DNA of 33,247 nucleotides, from contig JAFWGJ010000010.1 of the NCBI GenBank assembly GCA_017512405.1, positions 1-33,247 on the forward strand. Direction: 5' to 3'. Both the position numbers and the translations under genes were made by a program. Under the pieces are notes generated by a model that did no database searches, was not told where the DNA came from, and worked only from the letters and a program-made list of their open reading frames with translations. Numbering within the stretch: the stretch's first letter is position 1; every line of letters begins with the position of its first letter. Origin of the DNA: a bacterium (GTDB lineage Bacteria; Cyanobacteriota; Vampirovibrionia; Gastranaerophilales; Gastranaerophilaceae). Shown here in pieces: positions 24,063 to 30,724 of this stretch.

Positions 24063-24284
24063 ATGGAAAAAGTCGGATTGAATATCAATCCAAAAGAGTT
24101 TAAGCAATTGAGCAAGTGGTCGGAGAATATTTATAATACTGCAGTTGTTATTGATTATTTTGTTGCGAATCAGCCGGAAATTGAAGAATGTTATAATCTT
24201 GCACCGGTAGTTAAGCACCTACGAAATAATGCGGATGTTTTGAATGCATTCTTTATAGACCGTGAAAAAGATGTCGAAATTTAA
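24063..24284 (+). CDS. Tiny phage-like protein, unknown (motif-controlled gene 1)
   Basis: 73 residues, with one of the best SDs in the window (AAAGGAGG, 4-5 nt before the ATG). Predicted all-helical: LNINPKEFKQLSKWSENIYNTAVVIDYFV, then EIEECYNLAPVVKHLRNNADVLNAFFIDRE. Acidic C-terminus (KDVEI). No membrane segment. Size, strong SD and clustering with further tiny genes are typical of early phage or mobile-element genes, including anti-defence proteins. The function is not recognised. Its leader carries the motif shared with the transposase operon. Confidence 0.7.
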   Translation: MEKVGLNINPKEFKQLSKWSENIYNTAVVIDYFVANQPEIEECYNLAPVVKHLRNNADVLNAFFIDREKDVEI

Positions 24285-24288
24285 ATAC

Positions 24289-24332
24289 TGTTTAAAAGGT
24301 GTTTAAAAGCCGTTTAAATCGTGTTCAAAAAT
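24289..24332 (+). repeat. Four tandem 11-bp repeats (TGTTTAAAAGN type)
   Basis: Units TGTTTAAAAGG, TGTTTAAAAGC, CGTTTAAATCG and TGTTCAAAAAT follow each other without a gap. The period of 11 bp is close to one DNA turn, placing the A-tracts on one face. Non-coding, between the two motif-controlled genes. Likely a protein-binding array or curved DNA. Confidence 0.65.
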
Positions 24333-24368
24333 TATTGTGTCCAAATGATACGATTTTAGACACATATA

Positions 24369-24399
24369 CTTGATGTTTCCCGCTGAAAGAGTGATGAAT
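24369..24399 (+). promoter_or_regulatory. Shared bipartite motif, site B
   Basis: CTTGA, 15 nt, GAGTGATGAAT, identical in both half-sites and spacing to site A; the 15-nt middle is unrelated. It is followed 11 nt later by AAAGGAG and the ATG at 24424. A GTGTC/GACAC inverted pair (24337-24341 / 24359-24363) lies just upstream. Confidence 0.7.
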
Positions 24400-24423
24400 T
24401 GTGTAGCTTGAAAGGAGCATATT

Positions 24424-24636
24424 ATGATTGAAATCGGTAAAAAGTACAGATTGAAAAAGTTAAAAGGCTGGTTTGAAAAAGATAGCGAAGATTTTACGGT
24501 TGTTTGCTTTGGAGAACACAATATTGTTGGTTGCGTTGCCCAAAATGGTGAAAGATATGTATTTGATAAAGATTTTTTGATTGATCCTGAGAAACCGGAC
24601 GAGATATACGCTGATATTACAATAACGAAAGGTTAA
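24424..24636 (+). CDS. Tiny beta-rich protein, unknown (motif-controlled gene 2)
   Basis: 70 residues, AAAGGAG SD. Pattern of short strands: KYRLKKLKGWFEK, FTVVCFGEHNIVGCVAQNGERYVFDKDFLID, then an acidic/hydrophobic end. It looks like a small SH3-like barrel. The part around GCVAQNGERYVFDKDFLI resembles TCVDKTGKRYNIELDNI of the next gene, so the two may be distant paralogues. First of three genes that follow one another with gaps of a few bases or overlaps. Role unknown; mobile-element accessory gene likely. Confidence 0.65.
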   Translation: MIEIGKKYRLKKLKGWFEKDSEDFTVVCFGEHNIVGCVAQNGERYVFDKDFLIDPEKPDEIYADITITKG

Positions 24637-24639
24637 ACT

Positions 24640-24840
24640 ATGGTTGAAAAAGATTACAAGTTGTACGGGACAAAGATTTTGAATCTTAAAACACAAGAAA
24701 TCGGTTTGCTGATTTGTTTATGGGAGAACAGATTTGCTGATAAAACAGTAGATTTTGCAACTTGTGTTGACAAAACCGGCAAACGATACAACATTGAACT
24801 TGATAATATAAGAGGGTTTGAAGATGATTTTGAAAAATAA
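24640..24840 (+). CDS. Tiny beta-rich protein, unknown, likely paralogue of the preceding gene
   Basis: 66 residues. It starts 3 bp after the previous stop; the SD (ACGAAAGG) is inside the end of that gene. Sequence blocks KDYKLYGTKILNLKTQEIGLLICLWE and TCVDKTGKRYNIELDNIRGFEDDFEK mirror the strand order of the upstream protein. Its 3' end overlaps the next gene's start by 17 bp. No catalytic motif. Confidence 0.6.
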   Translation: MVEKDYKLYGTKILNLKTQEIGLLICLWENRFADKTVDFATCVDKTGKRYNIELDNIRGFEDDFEK

Positions 24841-25057
24841 ATTAACCAAAGAAACATTGGATATTCCGTATTCTGGATTCAGGAAGAAGTTTGCTAAAGA
24901 AATTCAAGATGCGTTTGAAAGTTACCGCCAAACACAATTGAATAAATATTCTTGGAACTTCAAAGACGACAATTCCTTGGAGTTTAATTTTTATTTTGAA
25001 CTTCATTGGAATTTTAATCACTTCGGAATTTCAAATTGGTATATAGAAAGAATCTAA
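24824..25057 (+). CDS. Tiny aromatic-rich protein, unknown
   Basis: 77 residues from MILKNKLTKETLDIPYSG. The ATG has GAGGG 8 nt upstream, inside the previous gene, with a 17-bp overlap in another frame. A basic/acidic helix (FRKKFAKEIQDAFESYRQTQLNKYS) is followed by an aromatic strand-rich end (WNFKDDNSLEFNFYFELHWNFNHFGISNWYIERI). Last gene of the small cluster. No recognised family. Confidence 0.6.
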   Translation: MILKNKLTKETLDIPYSGFRKKFAKEIQDAFESYRQTQLNKYSWNFKDDNSLEFNFYFELHWNFNHFGISNWYIERI

Positions 25058-25225
25058 ATTCTAAAACTCATTATATCTGATATTGTGATTTAAATTAATA
25101 TTGTAATGCTTTGGTGCAACAAGTATCCATTTTTGTCATATTTAACAAGAATAGTTTGATACAATTATCATTAATAAATAATGCCTTATACATTAGTAAA
25201 AATTTGCTAATATTTGAAATTAACC

Positions 25226-25253
25226 TTGTTCAGAATAAAATATACTTTATAAT
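25226..25253 (+). promoter_or_regulatory. Promoter of the DUF3800 gene
   Basis: TTGTTC (25226-25231), 16-bp spacer, TATAAT (25248-25253); AAAAGGA SD before the ATG at 25301. The 243-bp gap upstream is AT-rich with no other structure seen. Confidence 0.6.
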
Positions 25254-25300
25254 ATGCTTATCTTGAAGGTTTAAGATATTAAAATAAAAAAGGACTATAT

Positions 25301-26473
25301 ATGGTTATTAAACAAAAATTACAAGAGATTTTTTTTGATGAATCTGGATTCACTGGTGCAAACTTACTTGACGAAAAACAACCCTTTTTTGTCTATGCCG
25401 CTGTTGCAATAGATGAAAAAGAAGCAGAACAAATTGTAATGAATTTAAAATCAAAATATCATTTGCAAGGAAACGAATTAAAATTTTCTAACATTAGAAA
25501 ACGCTCAACTCAAAAACGTTCTCAAATAATTTCAGATATATTAAAAGAAGTTAATGGCAGATTTTCTTTTGCTTGTTTTGAAAAAAAATATGCTTTGTGT
25601 GCAATGTTTTTCGAGTATATATTTGAACCATGTTTATCAGATAACATAGGGTTGTTTTATTGTGCAGGTTTTCATCATTATATTGCGTACTTATTATACA
25701 ATATATTTTTCAATAAAAAGAGTACTTATTCTATGATGTTTGATTTCGCAAATATTATGAAAGTAAATAATAAATCAAAATTAATTGTAGATTTTATTAC
25801 AAAGTATAAACAAGAAAGGCTTACATCAAAATCGAATAGCATTATAGATATTTTAAAAATTTTTATTAGTAAAAATAAAGATAAAATCATAGAAGAAATG
25901 AAATTATTATCTGGAGATTCTGTCATAGACAAATATACTGGAGACCTAACTTTAACCTCGGTATTTCATATTTGCTCATCTATGTGTAAAAAATTTAACT
26001 CTATTAAAATTACATATGATAAATCTAATATGTTAGATGCGCACATTGATATATTAAAAGATATTTCCAATCATGAATTTTTTATACCAAATTATAATCC
26101 TTTAAATATGGAAAAAAAAGCACGAATAAATATTGATAAAAATATAGAAGATAAAGATTCTAAACAAAGTTATGCAATCCAAGTGGCAGATATGATGTCT
26201 GGAATAATTAATGATTGTTTCAAAACTAAAGATAAAAACATGTTAAAATTACTACTAAAAAATACTATTTATTCTTGTGTTGTTATTCCAGAAATTCATA
26301 TAAATTCGTTTGTTGAAGAATTTGAAATATGTTATTGGAATGTACTAATGTCATTAGTGGAAAATTCTATTAATCAAAAACCACTAGTAGATGACGAAAT
26401 TATTAATAAACTTAATTTATTAACACAAGGTAGCAGATATTATACACAACTAAGTTATATTTATAATTCATAA
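25301..26473 (+). CDS. DUF3800 family protein (RNase H-like fold)
   Basis: 390 residues. It begins with the family hallmark IFFDESGFTG (Asp13, Glu14), then FVYAAVAI and a Lys/Arg-rich helix. Asp240 (KITYDKS) and YAIQVADMMSG (Asp297) complete the three-acid set expected of the DUF3800 RNase H-like core. The middle 110-210 is an inserted helical region (EYIFEPCLSDNIGLFYCAGFHHYIAYLL). Members of this family occur often in defence islands and next to mobile elements and are thought to be nucleases; the target is unknown. It has its own sigma70-type promoter and lies tail to tail with the transposition module, 26 bp apart. Confidence 0.8.
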   Translation: MVIKQKLQEIFFDESGFTGANLLDEKQPFFVYAAVAIDEKEAEQIVMNLKSKYHLQGNELKFSNIRKRSTQKRSQIISDILKEVNGRFSFACFEKKYALCAMFFEYIFEPCLSDNIGLFYCAGFHHYIAYLLYNIFFNKKSTYSMMFDFANIMKVNNKSKLIVDFITKYKQERLTSKSNSIIDILKIFISKNKDKIIEEMKLLSGDSVIDKYTGDLTLTSVFHICSSMCKKFNSIKITYDKSNMLDAHIDILKDISNHEFFIPNYNPLNMEKKARINIDKNIEDKDSKQSYAIQVADMMSGIINDCFKTKDKNMLKLLLKNTIYSCVVIPEIHINSFVEEFEICYWNVLMSLVENSINQKPLVDDEIINKLNLLTQGSRYYTQLSYIYNS

Positions 26474-26499
26474 TGCATTTATATAATATAAAATAACAT

Positions 26500-26913
26500 T
26501 TAAATATGTTCCATTCCTAAAATTTCTCTTTCAATTTGGTGAATAATATCTGGTGTTAATCCTTTCTTTTCAGATTTTTGTTCTGGTTGTAAAGAGTCCG
26601 TATATTGTTTTACAAGCGGAATGTTTTTCAATATATTTATTAAAGAGTAAATTTCAGGCGGTGGAGTTTTTTTATTATTATCAATATCTGCAGAAATTTT
26701 ATTCATTATTTTTCTTGCAAAATCAAGCAACTCTTCACTGAAGCAATATTTTGTATATTCAACTTTAAATCGCTTTTTATCCCAATCGTATTCTTTTTTC
26801 CAATAGAATAAAGTCCTGCGCGAAAGGTCGAGTTTTGTGCCAATCACATCAAGCGGTTGTTTATCGTACACATACATATGCTCTGCCTGTTTTAATTTAT
26901 CTAATTTTGTCAC
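26500..26913 (-). CDS. DUF1804 / small-terminase-like HTH protein of a Mu-like element
   Basis: 137 residues. The N-terminal 45 residues (LDKLKQAEHMYVYDKQPLDVIGTKLDLSRRTLFYWKKEYDWDKKR) are a typical helix-turn-helix opening of Mu-like phage DUF1804 and small terminase proteins, with the WKKEYDW signature. A helical linker (FARKIMNKISADIDNN) and a short C-terminus ending in EREILGMEHI follow. It is last in the minus-strand transposition operon, 2 bp after the integrase-like gene. No large terminase or structural genes follow, so it is either a remnant or a DNA-binding accessory factor. Confidence 0.65.
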   Translation of the reverse strand: MTKLDKLKQAEHMYVYDKQPLDVIGTKLDLSRRTLFYWKKEYDWDKKRFKVEYTKYCFSEELLDFARKIMNKISADIDNNKKTPPPEIYSLINILKNIPLVKQYTDSLQPEQKSEKKGLTPDIIHQIEREILGMEHI

Positions 26914-26915
26914 AG

Positions 26916-27470
26916 TTATACCTCCATAATAATTCTATCTAGTGTAAAATTTGTTTTATCGGATAATCTTCGTACCTGAAAATTGCAAGTCCTATCTATT
27001 ATTCCGAGATTTTGAAAATATTTAATCATCTGATTTAAAAGAGCGAGTGTGTTTTTCAATACTTTTGGCGGTAAATTTCTGTTTTTACAAAAATTGAAAA
27101 ATTTCTGAATATCAGCACATGTAATATCATTTAAGTTTTTATTTTTGTAAAATGGTGCAATGTAGTATTTTAATATTCTGCGATATCTTCTGTAAGTATT
27201 TAATTTGCAATTGTTTTTGACATAATTTTCTAAAAAGTATTCAATCGCAGAATCAATTGTAATAACCTGATAATTTGTCACTTGTTTTGTACAAATGATA
27301 AATTCTTGCTTTAGCTTTTCTTCCTTGTATTTATACAAACCTTGTTCAAATACAATTTTATTTTCGTTCAATAGCCGTTCAAGTTCTGTTTTACAATCGC
27401 ATTCTGCAATCATTTCGATTTCATTCAGGGTAAATTCTTTTAAATGTCGCACCAATTTTTCTATGTTCAT
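26916..27470 (-). CDS. Integrase-like protein with core-binding (SAM-like) domain only
   Basis: 184 residues. The N-terminal half (LNEIEMIAECDCKTELERLLNENKIVFEQGLYKYKEE) resembles a winged helix. Residues about 75-175 (TIDSAIEYFLENYVKNNCKLNTYRRYRRILKYYIAPFY ... DITCADIQKFFNFCKNRN) form the N-terminal core-binding domain of tyrosine recombinases. The catalytic domain with its R-H-R-Y residues is absent, and the protein ends in an orderly way 2 bp before the next gene. It overlaps the AAA+ gene by 4 bp (ATGA), so it is part of the operon and not simply a broken end. Possibly a DNA-binding accessory or target-choice subunit. Confidence 0.65.
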   Translation of the reverse strand: MNIEKLVRHLKEFTLNEIEMIAECDCKTELERLLNENKIVFEQGLYKYKEEKLKQEFIICTKQVTNYQVITIDSAIEYFLENYVKNNCKLNTYRRYRRILKYYIAPFYKNKNLNDITCADIQKFFNFCKNRNLPPKVLKNTLALLNQMIKYFQNLGIIDRTCNFQVRRLSDKTNFTLDRIIMEV

Positions 27471-28147
27471 ACTACTTGCTCCATAATTTCTTTTGTAATT
27501 TCTGTAAAATTATTGTCGTTGGCAAATGTTTCCATCTGGTTTATTAACTGAACAATTTGTCTAAACCTGTTGTATTTTGAATGAATATGTTCAATAGCAT
27601 CGGGGGTAAATGAGATTTCTGACAATTGGTTTATAATCTGTGACAAATCATTTACTCCAAAAGTTTCAAACTTTAGAATCTCCGAAAACCTGTCATAAAG
27701 GTGCTTGTATCTTTCAAGCTTTCTATGCGCCAAACCCATACCGATGAAGATTATCGGACAGTCAGTTTCATCGTGAATATCCCTGAGGGTTTCAATCGTT
27801 TTATAATTATTCATCAGATAATCAATCTCATCAATAAAAATCACTTGCGGATTTTGTTTCAGCTTTTTAACTACGATATTAAAATTATCTGAAGTCAGAA
27901 ATCTCGGAATCTCATCAAGTTCTTTAACAATCTCTTCAAGTAGCCATCTGCCTGTCATAAGGTTTGATGCCCTTAAATAAATTCCGTCATACTTACAAGC
28001 AAGCCATAACGCCGTTTGAGATTTGCCAAGTCCCGGCTCACCGTAAACCAAACCCATTTTTGGAATATTTTTGGGCTTATTAATCAGGTTTTCAACAAGT
28101 CCGATAAAGTTTTTGACATTAGTAGTTTTTACAAAAATTTTATTCAT
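27467..28147 (-). CDS. AAA+ ATPase of the MuB/TnsC/TniB type
   Basis: 226 residues. Walker A GEPGLGKS at 36-43, Walker B VIFIDEID (Asp106, Glu107), sensor-like IIFIGMGLAHRK, and a C-terminal helical lid (LSQIINQLSEISFTPDAIEHIHSKYN). This is the transposition regulator that binds target DNA and activates the DDE transposase. It overlaps the transposase stop by 8 bp and the next gene by 4 bp. Compact like MuB/TniB, without the long N-terminus of Tn7 TnsC. Confidence 0.85.
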   Translation of the reverse strand: MNKIFVKTTNVKNFIGLVENLINKPKNIPKMGLVYGEPGLGKSQTALWLACKYDGIYLRASNLMTGRWLLEEIVKELDEIPRFLTSDNFNIVVKKLKQNPQVIFIDEIDYLMNNYKTIETLRDIHDETDCPIIFIGMGLAHRKLERYKHLYDRFSEILKFETFGVNDLSQIINQLSEISFTPDAIEHIHSKYNRFRQIVQLINQMETFANDNNFTEITKEIMEQVV

Positions 28148-29846
28148 ACAGCAACTTATACTCCTTTGTAGTTTTAAATTCCGTTATCCAGGAATTATTC
28201 GGTTCATTTGCAACTAAATACTCATATTTTTCTGAATTATTTTTGAACAGCGTTTGAACCCTTTTTGAATCCGATTTGAAAGGCATTTGAAGGGGTAAAT
28301 GAGAATCAGATTGTTCTACTTGTGTTTCAAGCAATTTTATATCCTCACTTTGAAGATATTTTTTAACAGATTCAACAGTTTTCTTTTTTAATTGGCGCTG
28401 TCTAACGATTTTTTGCTTGTAATCTTCAAAATCTTTGACATCACCGAGTAATTTTGCCATAGGATGAGTTTCTGTTACGCGCTCTGCAGTGCATAAATAC
28501 TCGCCTTTTGGGGTGTAAACTTTAATACTTGTTAGATCAAAAAGATTGTATTTTATAAGAACTTTGCTCTTAAAACCATATAACCTTTCATCAAAATAAT
28601 CACAATTTAAAAACCTGATACCATTTCGCTGAATTGTTTTTACTTCCGTTGCAAGCATTAAATCGTCAAGAGTACTAATATCAATATTCTGTCTTTCTCT
28701 TTTGGATAAAATTTCCGAAATCGTTTTATCCGGAACAGTCGGGCAGGGCTGTGAATTCTTAAAACTCAACCACATATCAATCATTTTTATTGTTTCTTCA
28801 ATAGTTGGTATGTATTCGTTATGAAGGTTTTTGTGGAACTTTTCATTCCTCATCATATAGGCAGGTTTATTATTTATTGATGAACCAATATAGCTTGGCA
28901 AAAGTTTTTCAAAACCTTCCTGAAATTCTTTGAAAAATCTTTCAATTACTTTGGCTCTGGCATTATACGGGCGAGCAAAAACAGTTTCTATTCCGAGTTT
29001 TGAGTGTAGACCTTGAAAGCCAAGCTCAGTAAAACCCTTATCATCAGTAAAGTATTTAGCTCTAAAAGCTCTGCCGTTGTCCTGATAAACAACTTTCGGT
29101 ATCATATCAAGATTTATTATTGCGTTGCGGAGTGCATTTGCGACACACTGAGTATTTTCTTCAAGCATGATTTCATAACCAACTAGTGCTGTTGATTTCC
29201 AATCCAAAAATCCGACTAATGTCGCTCTGCAGGGTTTGCCTGTAAACGGATTAATAACCTGAAACGCTAATTTATGCCCGTCTGCAACAAGAATATCCCC
29301 GACTTCAAGTAAACTTGCATCACGCTTTATATAGGGTTCAACTTTGTCTGAAAGTGCTTTTTCGCCATCACGTGCCAAAATCCATTTGTCGTAATTGTTA
29401 TTCTTAAACCATTTTGCATATCTTCTAAATGTAATATCAGCAGGGATAAAACTTTGTCCCTTTTCTTTCAGTTTGTATTTAGTTAGCGAAATTGCTTTTC
29501 CAATAGACATTCTATTTGGGTGTAAAAGCAAACCCATAAATATTTTTATTTCTTCATCATTCAGAACTGTTCGGTATTCCAGAACAGTTGAATATTTATA
29601 TTGCGGCAGAAGTTTTGTATAATCTTCGGTTCCGTTTAACATAGCATACCAGCGGTGTAAACTTCCTCTGGAAATTTTACCTATAATCTCAAATAGATGT
29701 GAGTTTGAAGTATTATGTAATTTCGCAAAATCATAATCTGCCTGAAGTTTATTTTTAGATTGTTTTCTAAACTCAAGCCATTTATGAACAACGTCTAATC
29801 TTGCTAGAGCTATTTGTTTACATTTTTCTGGTGTGAAGTTTGTCAT
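28140..29846 (-). CDS. Mu-like DDE transposase (MuA/TnsB family)
   Basis: 568 residues. An N-terminal helical DNA-binding region (1-160) is followed by an RNase H-type catalytic core with Asp189 (ILVADGHKL), Asp256 (VVYQDNGRA) and Glu302 (AKVIERFFKEFQ), all three catalytic acids present. A Mu-type beta-barrel C-terminal domain (about 370-460, with RFLNCDYFDERLYGFKSKVLIKY) follows, then a charged tail that in MuA contacts the AAA+ partner. First gene of the four-gene minus-strand operon. Its start carries motif site C and a GAGG SD. It should cut the element's ends and join them to target DNA. The catalytic core looks intact, so mobility is possible. Confidence 0.88.
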   Translation of the reverse strand: MTNFTPEKCKQIALARLDVVHKWLEFRKQSKNKLQADYDFAKLHNTSNSHLFEIIGKISRGSLHRWYAMLNGTEDYTKLLPQYKYSTVLEYRTVLNDEEIKIFMGLLLHPNRMSIGKAISLTKYKLKEKGQSFIPADITFRRYAKWFKNNNYDKWILARDGEKALSDKVEPYIKRDASLLEVGDILVADGHKLAFQVINPFTGKPCRATLVGFLDWKSTALVGYEIMLEENTQCVANALRNAIINLDMIPKVVYQDNGRAFRAKYFTDDKGFTELGFQGLHSKLGIETVFARPYNARAKVIERFFKEFQEGFEKLLPSYIGSSINNKPAYMMRNEKFHKNLHNEYIPTIEETIKMIDMWLSFKNSQPCPTVPDKTISEILSKRERQNIDISTLDDLMLATEVKTIQRNGIRFLNCDYFDERLYGFKSKVLIKYNLFDLTSIKVYTPKGEYLCTAERVTETHPMAKLLGDVKDFEDYKQKIVRQRQLKKKTVESVKKYLQSEDIKLLETQVEQSDSHLPLQMPFKSDSKRVQTLFKNNSEKYEYLVANEPNNSWITEFKTTKEYKLLYE

Positions 29847-29865
29847 AATAAATTACCTCACACAC

Positions 29866-29896
29866 ATTCATCACTCACCTTTCGGAATAAATCAAG
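29866..29896 (-). promoter_or_regulatory. Shared bipartite motif, site C (transposase operon)
   Basis: On the minus strand: CTTGA (29896-29892), 15 nt, GAGTGATGAAT (29876-29866), then GAGG and the transposase ATG 19 nt later. Same half-sites and same spacing as sites A and B upstream of two tiny genes 5.5-5.9 kb away. Confidence 0.7.
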
Positions 29897-29952
29897 CCTC
29901 AAATCTCAATCTCAGAGACATTTCGACACATATCAAACTAAAAGATAATTTA

Positions 29953-30080
29953 TTTTTGCACTTTATTGCACAAAATTGCATTCACTAAAAGTCAAACACC
30001 AAGCAGGATAGATGCTGAAACAAGTTCAGCATGACTAAATATCGGTGCAAAAGAGTGCAAAAATTGTGACAAAAGTGCAA
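29953..30080. repeat. Cluster of five TTGCAC boxes, two pairs in inverted order
   Basis: Plus-strand TTGCAC at 29956 and 29966; minus-strand copies (GTGCAA) at 30045, 30055 and 30075. The two pairs each have 10-bp spacing. As 19-mers (29953-29971 versus the complement of 30045-30063) they match at 17 of 19 positions. Helically phased, inverted binding sites near a transposase gene suit transposase end-binding sites or an operator. Confidence 0.6.
30003..30035. repeat. Short palindromic intergenic repeat
   Basis: ATGCTGAA / TTCAGCAT arms (30012-30019 and 30025-30032) around ACAAG, preceded by AGCAGGATAG and followed by GAC. This exact style of small palindrome is widespread in intergenic DNA of many bacteria (REP-like). 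It lies between the two TTGCAC groups. Confidence 0.55.
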
Positions 30081-30217
30081 GAATAGTCCGGCAAATCTCT
30101 ACAATATAAACTTGCCTTAAATTAGCAACAACTCGGCATTATCGCCAATAAAAACGCATCCAAACCGTCCTGAAAGATTATACCCCGAAAAGTGATTAAA
30201 GTCCTACCCATAACATT

Positions 30218-30250
30218 AAAAGAGGACAAGAAAAAATCTTGTCCTCTTTT
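30218..30250 (-). terminator. Terminator of tRNA-Leu
   Basis: 13-bp perfect arms AAAAGAGGACAAG / CTTGTCCTCTTTT with a 7-nt A-rich loop. It lies 4 nt beyond the tRNA 3' end on the minus strand and ends in TTTT. It may also stop transcription entering from the island. Confidence 0.88.
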
Positions 30251-30253
30251 AAT

Positions 30254-30334
30254 TGTCGAAGGGGGGACTTGAACCCCCACGGATTGCTCCATACGCACCT
30301 GAAACGCACGTGTCTACCATTTCACCACTCCGAC
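30254..30334 (-). tRNA. trnL: tRNA-Leu (anticodon CAG)
   Basis: The 81-nt minus-strand sequence folds as a class II tRNA. Acceptor GTCGGAG pairs with CTTCGAC (one G-T pair), discriminator A. The D-arm contains TGGTAGA. The anticodon stem TGCGT / GCGTA carries loop TTCAGGT, giving anticodon CAG (CUG codons). There is a long variable arm and a T-arm GGGGG-TTCAAGT-CCCCC. CCA is not encoded. Its last 18 bases are repeated exactly at the far left end of the island. Confidence 0.93.
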
Positions 30335-30403
30335 TTATACACATACATATTAGCACAAAAATTTGTTTATTCATATTTTTTACAATCACTTGCATTTAAT
30401 TTT

Positions 30404-30501
30404 TGATATAGTAAAATCTTCTTACACCGTAAAGCCAATATTTTGGTGTTGGTATACCAAGTGTTGTGTAGGTGCTTATTAGATAGTAAAGGAGAAGTAA
30501 A
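30404..30501 (+). promoter_or_regulatory. Promoter and folded leader of rpmI-rplT
   Basis: Extended -10 TGA-TATAGT (TATAGT at 30407-30412) gives a leader of about 80 nt. The leader contains ACACC/GGTGT (30424-30428 / 30445-30449) and a perfect 12-bp palindrome TTGGTATACCAA (30449-30460). In other bacteria L20 represses this operon by binding its leader; the folded segment is a candidate for such control (inference). Confidence 0.5.
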
Positions 30502-30711
30502 ATGCCAAAGATGAAAACACACAAATCCGGTGCTAAACGTTACAAAGTTACCGGTACAGGTAAAATTACCCGCAGAAAAGCAGGTATTGGACACTTACTT
30601 GCAAACAAATCTTCAAGCAGAAAAAGAAAACTGTTCAAAACAACAGAAATCGCTGCTTCACAAGTAGATTTAGTTTCAAAAGAATTACCGTACAAGAAGT
30701 ATTCAAGATAG
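30502..30711 (+). CDS. rpmI: 50S ribosomal protein L35 (bL35)
   Basis: 69 residues, full length, opening with [21 protein letters not shown] and rich in Lys/Arg, the family signature. AAAGGAG SD 8 nt before the ATG. A small protein of the large ribosomal subunit. It forms a two-gene unit with rplT, 13 bp downstream. The usual leading gene infC is not next to it here; the tRNA-Leu on the other strand and the island edge lie upstream. Confidence 0.97.
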   Translation: MPKMKTHKSGAKRYKVTGTGKITRRKAGIGHLLANKSSSRKRKLFKTTEIAASQVDLVSKELPYKKYSR

Positions 30712-30724
30712 GAGTAAGTGAACA

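Larger units (their letters stand above)
29847..30253. other. Non-coding 407-bp region between transposase and tRNA-Leu
   Basis: No gene. From left to right: the transposase leader with motif site C, a cluster of TTGCAC boxes, a short palindromic repeat, an unremarkable 170-bp stretch, and the tRNA terminator hairpin. One end of the mobile element is expected in here; terminal inverted repeats could not be assigned with certainty. Confidence 0.6.

Noticed and set aside
30003-30035. Terminator or part of a CRISPR-like repeat
   Set aside because: Only one copy, 8-bp arms without a T-run; it is the style of a widespread intergenic palindrome.
26500-30334. Type V-K or other CRISPR-associated transposon, suggested by TnsB/TnsC-like genes next to a tRNA and a short tRNA match at the far end
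   Set aside because: No Cas12k-sized or Cascade genes, no TniQ zinc-finger pattern and no repeat-spacer array anywhere in the window; the tRNA match fits an attachment-site repeat better.
30367-30594. Minus-strand frame antisense to rpmI and its leader
   Set aside because: Antisense to a certain ribosomal gene, no SD, low-complexity Cys/Phe-rich translation.
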